The notes below the pieces were generated by a model, which had not been told where the DNA came from, made no database searches, and saw nothing but the letters and a program-made list of their open reading frames with translations. Position numbers and translations under genes: made by a program. Shown piece after piece: positions 14,142 through 15,471 of a DNA stretch of 15,471 bases; the stretch's first letter is position 1, and each line of letters opens with the position of its first letter. Location: assembly GCA_949746285.1 (NCBI GenBank), contig CATJZH010000114.1, positions 1 to 15,471 of the forward strand, read 5' to 3'. The DNA comes from an uncultured Clostridia bacterium (GTDB taxonomy: Bacteria > Bacillota > Clostridia > TANB77 > CAG-508).

Positions 14142-14183
14142 ATAGATTTAATTTTAATCTATAACATATAACATTAATCTATA
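14142..14183 (+). promoter_or_regulatory. Repeats upstream of por operon, possible operator
   Basis: TTAATCTATA occurs twice, at 14154-14163 and 14174-14183, exactly 20 bases apart (two helix turns). The first copy is also the right arm of a 7-bp inverted repeat with ATAGATT at 14142-14148. All lie upstream of the likely -10 (TATAAT at 14209-14214). This layout suits a dimeric DNA-binding regulator, but the protein is unknown and chance is possible in such AT-rich DNA. Confidence 0.35.
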
Positions 14184-14208
14184 CAATTTTTTACTAAAAC
14201 CTTTGTTA

Positions 14209-14214
14209 TATAAT
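14209..14214 (+). promoter_or_regulatory. Candidate -10 box of por operon
   Basis: TATAAT, 21 bases before the porG ATG, with no good -35 at 16-18 bases upstream. A weak core -35 would fit need for an activator bound at the repeats just upstream, but this is inference. Confidence 0.35.
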
Positions 14215-14235
14215 AAAATCTAATAGGAGGTTACA

Positions 14236-14814
14236 ATGAGTAATTTAATTGAAATCAGATGGCATGGTAGAGGCGGTCAAGGTGCTAAAACAGCGTCACT
14301 ACTTCTAGCAGATGCAGCATTCAATACTGGTAAATATATTCAAGGATTTCCTGAATATGGACCAGAGAGAATGGGCGCTCCCATCACAGCTTATAACAGA
14401 ATTAGTGATACACCTATTACAGTTCACTCAAATATATACGAACCCGACTTTGTAGTAGTTGTAGATGATACACTTTTAGATTCTGTTGATGTTACAGCTG
14501 GTTTAAAACAAGATGGAGCAATAATCATTAACTCTACAAAAGATGGTGATGAGTTAAAAAAATCTTTAAAAGGCTATAATGGCAACATTTACAAAATTGA
14601 TGCAAGAAAAATTTCTATGGAAACATTAGGAAGATATTTCCCAAATCCACCTATGTTAGCTGCAGTTGTAAAGGTAAGTGGAATTATGTCTGATGAAACT
14701 TTTCTAGAAGATATGATTGGATCTTTTAAACATAAATTTGCAAAAAAACCTGAAGTTATTGATGGTAATATGAAAGCTTTAGAAATGGCTTTAAAAGAAG
14801 TAACTAAAGTTTAG
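14236..14814 (+). CDS. porG: Pyruvate/2-oxoacid:ferredoxin oxidoreductase, gamma subunit
   Basis: 192-aa gamma subunit of the four-subunit oxidoreductase that converts a 2-oxoacid plus CoA to acyl-CoA, CO2 and reduced ferredoxin. The N-terminal IRWHGRGGQGAKTASLLLADA (7-27) is the hallmark of the family, followed by FPEYGPERMGAPITAYNRIS (38-57), and PPMLAAVVKVSGI (138-150) near the end. ATG has AGGAGG 5 bases upstream. The delta gene follows after 14 bases. Pyruvate is the likeliest substrate from the overall similarity to porGDAB, but 2-oxoisovalerate (VOR) or 2-oxoglutarate (KOR) enzymes cannot be excluded. It is the first gene of a + strand operon. Confidence 0.93.
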   Translation: MSNLIEIRWHGRGGQGAKTASLLLADAAFNTGKYIQGFPEYGPERMGAPITAYNRISDTPITVHSNIYEPDFVVVVDDTLLDSVDVTAGLKQDGAIIINSTKDGDELKKSLKGYNGNIYKIDARKISMETLGRYFPNPPMLAAVVKVSGIMSDETFLEDMIGSFKHKFAKKPEVIDGNMKALEMALKEVTKV

Positions 14815-14828
14815 AATGGAGGATTATT

Positions 14829-15119
14829 ATGACAGAGGATAAATTAAACAGTAAAACACCTATAGAAGAACTTACAATAGGTGGAAATATTTATACAGCT
14901 GGTAATGCAAGAGAATTTAAAACTGGTGACTGGCGTTCAATTACTCCTGTTTACAAACCAGAGCTTTGTAAACAATGCGGTTTATGTTTTCCAGTATGCC
15001 CTGATGATGCAATTCCAGTTAATAAAGAAGGAAAAAGAGAAGATTTCAATTATGATGCTTGTAAAGGATGTGGCGTTTGTGCTAAAGTATGTCCTTTTAA
15101 AGCAATTGAAATGCAATAA
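14829..15119 (+). CDS. porD: Pyruvate/2-oxoacid:ferredoxin oxidoreductase, delta subunit (2[4Fe-4S])
   Basis: 96-aa ferredoxin-like electron-transfer subunit. Two complete CxxCxxCxxxC motifs are visible: Cys47/50/53/57 (CKQCGLCFPVC) and Cys78/81/84/88 (CKGCGVCAKVC), each followed by the usual Pro. The stretch GGNIYTAGNAREFKTGDWRS (18-37), then TPVYKPELC, is characteristic of PorD rather than a free ferredoxin. It carries electrons from the thiamine-diphosphate site of the alpha/beta subunits to external ferredoxin. ATG has GGAGG upstream; spacing to porG is 14 bases and to porA 26 bases, so the three are co-transcribed. Confidence 0.95.
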   Translation: MTEDKLNSKTPIEELTIGGNIYTAGNAREFKTGDWRSITPVYKPELCKQCGLCFPVCPDDAIPVNKEGKREDFNYDACKGCGVCAKVCPFKAIEMQ

Positions 15120-15145
15120 TTTTATATTAGAAATGGAGAAATATT

Positions 15146-15471
15146 ATGGGAATAAGAGAAAGATTAAGTGGTAATGAAGCAGCTGCTATTGCTATGAAAC
15201 AAATAAATCCAGATGTTGTTGCTGCATTCCCTATCACACCTTCAACAGAAATACCTCAATACTTTTCAACTTTTGTAAATAACGGTCAAGTTGATACAGA
15301 ATTTGTTGCTGTTGAAAGTGAACATAGTGCTATGAGCGCTTGTATTGGTGCTCAGTCAGCTGGAGGAAGAGCTATGACAGCTACTTCAGCAAATGGTTTA
15401 TCTTTAATGTGGGAAATGATTTATATAGCATCTAGTTTAAGATTACCTATAGTAATGTCTTTAGTTAACAG
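15146..15471 (+). CDS. porA: Pyruvate/2-oxoacid:ferredoxin oxidoreductase, alpha subunit (3' end outside window)
   Basis: The first 108 codons are present and the frame stays open to the window edge. Start ATG at 15146 follows GGAG. The visible part starts MGIRERLSGNEAAAIAMKQI and contains AAFPITPSTEIPQYFS (28-43), VAVESEHSAMSACIGAQSAGGRAMTATSANGLSLM-type sequence (about 55-90) and IASSLRLPIVMSLVN. The PITPSTEI and SEHSAM...GA segments are the pyrimidine-binding domain signatures of PorA/VorB. The beta subunit, with the thiamine-diphosphate site, should follow to the right. Confidence 0.94.
   Translation, partial: MGIRERLSGNEAAAIAMKQINPDVVAAFPITPSTEIPQYFSTFVNNGQVDTEFVAVESEHSAMSACIGAQSAGGRAMTATSANGLSLMWEMIYIASSLRLPIVMSLVN

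Larger units (their letters stand above)
13882..14235. other. Divergent intergenic region between orphan gene and por operon
   Basis: 354 bases without a gene. It holds the orphan gene's promoter and roughly 60-base leader on the left, AT-rich sequence in the middle, and on the right the repeats and weak promoter of the por operon described separately. I see no structured RNA or riboswitch in it. Confidence 0.6.

Noticed and set aside
14881..15174. 97-codon + strand frame overlapping porD and porA
   Set aside because: Out-of-frame shadow of porD, whose two iron-sulfur motifs fix the true frame.

Overview
This is a very AT-rich chromosomal segment of a low-GC Gram-positive anaerobe, most likely an uncultured member of the Clostridia. 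Reasons: strong purine-rich Shine-Dalgarno sites, σA promoters with 17-bp spacers, a MinD/MinE system next to RodA, a gerS-like gene beside an EndoA-type mazF, an ECF sigma factor with a DUF4179 anti-sigma factor, and a four-subunit pyruvate/2-oxoacid:ferredoxin oxidoreductase. No genus can be named from the sequence alone.

Left end (1-1790, + strand): the tail of an ImmA/IrrE-type metallopeptidase gene and a complete Tn916/phage-type tyrosine integrase. This is the end of an integrated element (prophage, ICE or relic). Just beyond the integrase is a 14-base tRNA-3'-end-like segment ending in CCA, two bases before a strong terminator. I read this as a candidate right attachment site, with the element to the left and the chromosome to the right. 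From 1791 to 2267 there is debris: a 56-codon N-terminal stub of a Fic-family gene that breaks off into unrelated sequence.

Centre (2268-13206, all - strand): read in transcription order from the right, minD-minE-rodA (septum placement and cell elongation; MinE carries a long acidic tail), dus (tRNA dihydrouridine synthase), gerS-like plus mazF/endoA (no antitoxin gene adjacent), a two-part GNAT acetyltransferase, asnS, an ECF sigma/DUF4179 anti-sigma pair, and a membrane-anchored GH25 muramidase. Most units are separated by clear intrinsic terminators, and asnS, GH25 and minD have good σA-type promoters. Between the GNAT gene and mazF lies a gap with three successive inverted repeats and a possible 19-residue Cys-rich micropeptide.

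Right end: an unrecognised 139-aa protein on the - strand (13462-13881) has its own near-consensus extended -10 promoter and terminator, and uses CGN arginine codons much more than its neighbours, so it may be acquired. Divergent from it on the + strand is porG-porD-porA (last gene cut by the window edge), which makes acetyl-CoA or the reverse with ferredoxin as electron carrier. A pair of identical 10-bp repeats exactly 20 bp apart sits upstream of this operon.

I found no CRISPR array, complete tRNA/rRNA gene or intact insertion sequence. The best leads for something new are the acidic MinE extension, the hairpin between the Shine-Dalgarno and start codon of the GNAT gene, the palindromic/micropeptide block at 8290-8390, and the orphan protein at 13462-13881.
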